Of a stretch of 5,677 bases of DNA, positions 4,325-5,677 are shown piece by piece. Position 1 is the first letter of the stretch. Every line of letters begins with the position of its first letter. Made by a program: the position numbers and the translations under genes. Below the pieces are notes generated by a model. It was given only the letters and a program-made list of their open reading frames with translations, did not search any database and was not told the DNA's origin. The stretch comes from Filomicrobium sp. (GTDB lineage Bacteria; Pseudomonadota; Alphaproteobacteria; Rhizobiales; Hyphomicrobiaceae). The stretch lies in NCBI GenBank assembly GCA_030607105.1, contig JAUWFF010000111.1, positions 1 through 5,677 of the forward strand, written 5' to 3'.

Positions 4325-5677
4325 TCAAAGATCTTTCCAGGATTGAGAATTCCCAATGGGTCAAGCGCGCTTTTTATCGATGCCATCGTGCTGACAGCCT
4401 CACCGCGCTCCATACGCAACAGCCCCTTTTTGCCTTGACCGATTCCGTGCTCGCCGGTGCAGGTGCCTTCCATGGAAATCGCGCGGGCCGCCAGGCGTTC
4501 GGCGAAAGCGCGGATCAATGCGAGCTCATCTGTATCGCCAAGCGTGTGCAGCGCCAGGGCGTGAAAATTCCCATCGCCGACATGACCGACGATGGGCGCC
4601 GTCAAGCCGCTCGCGGCGATGTCAGCTTCGGTTTCGGCGATGCATTCGGCCAACCGGGAGACCGGAACACATACATCGGTAATCAGAGTTGTGCGGCCAG
4701 GCCACGCCTCGCGAACAGCCCATAACGCTTCATGGCGGGCCTTCCATAGGCGTTTGCGCTCCGCCTCATCGGCGGCACTGGCGAAGTTCGTGGCGCCTTC
4801 GAAACGTGCAAGTTCCTCGAATGCGGCGACCTGTTCCCGGGCCGCCGCAGGCGTACCGTGGAATTCAAGAAAAAGTGTCGGCAGCGGGTCGAGCGTTAGG
4901 CCGGCGTGCTTGTTGACGGCGTCGATCACCAGTGGATCGAGGAGTTCGATGCGGGCCAGGCCGAGGCCCATGGCGATTGCCGCCATGGTCGTGTCGCAGG
5001 CGCTGGTGAGCGTAGGAAAGCCCGAGATCGCGGCGATTATGCATTCGGGCACTCCGTGCAAGCGTAGGGTGACCTCGGTGATGATGCCCAGCGTGCCTTC
5101 GGAGCCGACGAGAAGGTGCGTGAGATCATAACCAGCGGCTGATTTGCGCGCACGCCCACCGGTTTCGATGACACGGCCGTTGGCGAGGACCGCCTTCAGG
5201 GAAATGATGTTCTCGCGCATGGTGCCATAGCGGACTGTGGTCGTGCCCGAGGCCCGCGTCGAGGCCATGCCGCCGATGGTGGCTTCCTCTGCGCCCGGGT
5301 CGACGGGGAAAAAAAGACCTGTATCGCGCAAGTAGGGGTTCAGGCGCCCCCGTGGTAAACCGGCTTCAACCGTGCAGTCGAGGTCTTCGGTGTTGAGGCG
5401 CAGCACATGATCCATGCGCGACAAATCGAGGCATAGGCCGCCGCGCGGCGCATTGACGTGGCCTTCAAGCGAGGTTCCGGCGCCAAAGGGGATTATCGGT
5501 ATGCCAAAACGTGCGGCAACCCCGACGACTTCAGTGACCTCCTTCATCGATTCGGCAAAAACAACCGCATCGGGAGGTTCGCCCTCGATCCAAGTCAATG
5601 TATGTGCATGTTGACGCCTGATATCGTTTTTGGTGACGAGGCGGTCTCCAAAGTCTTGCTTCAGCAGTGCAATTGCT
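4315..5677 (-). CDS. FAD-binding D-lactate dehydrogenase (cytochrome)/glycolate oxidase-type flavoprotein, 5'-truncated by the window
   Basis: 453 residues are visible. The frame stays open to the window edge (last codons read AIALLKQDFGDRLVTKNDIR), so the true start lies outside and the internal TTG at 5598 is not the start. This is the FAD-binding type 4/FAD-oxidase C family, which oxidises 2-hydroxy acids such as D-lactate or glycolate and passes electrons to cytochrome c or quinone. FAD-binding signatures are PFGAGTSLEGH (visible residues 63-73), GGMASTRASGT (about 135-145) and GSEGTLGIITEV (191-202). The C-terminal substrate/metal region has DVCVPVSRL (334-342), GHVGDGNFH (364-372) and GEHGIGQGKKGLL (408-420), and ends LDPLGILNPGKIF. 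The DVCVPVSRL and GDGNFH blocks resemble mitochondrial-type D-lactate dehydrogenase more than GlcD, but the substrate is not settled. Few residues are missing, since family members have about 460-480. A hairpin overlaps the stop codon. Confidence 0.92.
   Translation of the reverse strand, partial: AIALLKQDFGDRLVTKNDIRRQHAHTLTWIEGEPPDAVVFAESMKEVTEVVGVAARFGIPIIPFGAGTSLEGHVNAPRGGLCLDLSRMDHVLRLNTEDLDCTVEAGLPRGRLNPYLRDTGLFFPVDPGAEEATIGGMASTRASGTTTVRYGTMRENIISLKAVLANGRVIETGGRARKSAAGYDLTHLLVGSEGTLGIITEVTLRLHGVPECIIAAISGFPTLTSACDTTMAAIAMGLGLARIELLDPLVIDAVNKHAGLTLDPLPTLFLEFHGTPAAAREQVAAFEELARFEGATNFASAADEAERKRLWKARHEALWAVREAWPGRTTLITDVCVPVSRLAECIAETEADIAASGLTAPIVGHVGDGNFHALALHTLGDTDELALIRAFAERLAARAISMEGTCTGEHGIGQGKKGLLRMERGEAVSTMASIKSALDPLGILNPGKIFDQH

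Noticed and set aside
4592..5131. Plus-strand 179-codon frame opposite the flavoenzyme
   Set aside because: It is antisense to conserved FAD-oxidase motifs, with an Arg/Ser/Ala-rich product typical of a shadow frame.
1..5677. A multi-gene defence, mobile or toxin-antitoxin system
   Set aside because: No transposase, integrase, restriction, CRISPR, toxin or antitoxin signature is visible; the SNase-like gene alone is not evidence of defence, and gene orientations do not form a compact operon.

Overview
The window looks like chromosomal DNA of an alphaproteobacterium, most likely from the Hyphomicrobiales (Mesorhizobium/Bradyrhizobium-like). This is inferred from moderate-to-high GC, the codon style, the membrane-anchored thermonuclease-like protein with an Ala/Arg-rich N-terminus, and compact AT-rich intergenic palindromes of the kind scattered through rhizobial genomes. 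No database search was possible, so the taxonomic call is an inference.

Layout from left to right. Positions 1-195 show no supportable gene: a minus-strand ATG at 32-30 opens a frame that leaves the window after 10 codons and cannot be judged. At 196-330 (minus) lies a candidate 44-residue single-pass membrane protein. At 331-603 there is no gene, only a small perfect hairpin at 508-523. At 604-1215 (minus) is a secreted pseudoazurin-type blue copper protein with all four copper ligands present. The 202-bp gap 1216-1417 holds no gene but is dense in inverted repeats, including a 60-bp imperfect palindrome. At 1418-1729 (minus) is a small unrecognised protein with a very good ribosome binding site. 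Divergent from it, only 51 bp away, is a 471-residue plus-strand membrane protein carrying a staphylococcal-nuclease (SNase) domain (1781-3196). Convergent with that gene is a membrane-anchored, polysaccharide-lyase-14-like protein on the minus strand (3269-4114). After a 200-bp gap with two hairpins comes the 3' part of a minus-strand FAD-dependent D-lactate dehydrogenase/glycolate oxidase-type gene (4315-5677) whose 5' end lies outside the window.

The genes do not form an obvious single pathway. Three products are predicted to act at or outside the cytoplasmic membrane (cupredoxin electron carrier, nuclease-like protein, lyase-like protein), and the flavoenzyme is a respiratory-chain donor in its family. 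The spacing and mixed strands argue for independent transcription units rather than one operon. I saw no tRNA, rRNA, CRISPR array, transposase, integrase or phage gene. The most notable points are the SNase domain with a valine where the catalytic Arg35 should be, the long-tailed pseudoazurin-like protein, the anchored lyase-like protein and the palindrome-rich gap. None of these amounts to clear evidence of a new multi-gene system.
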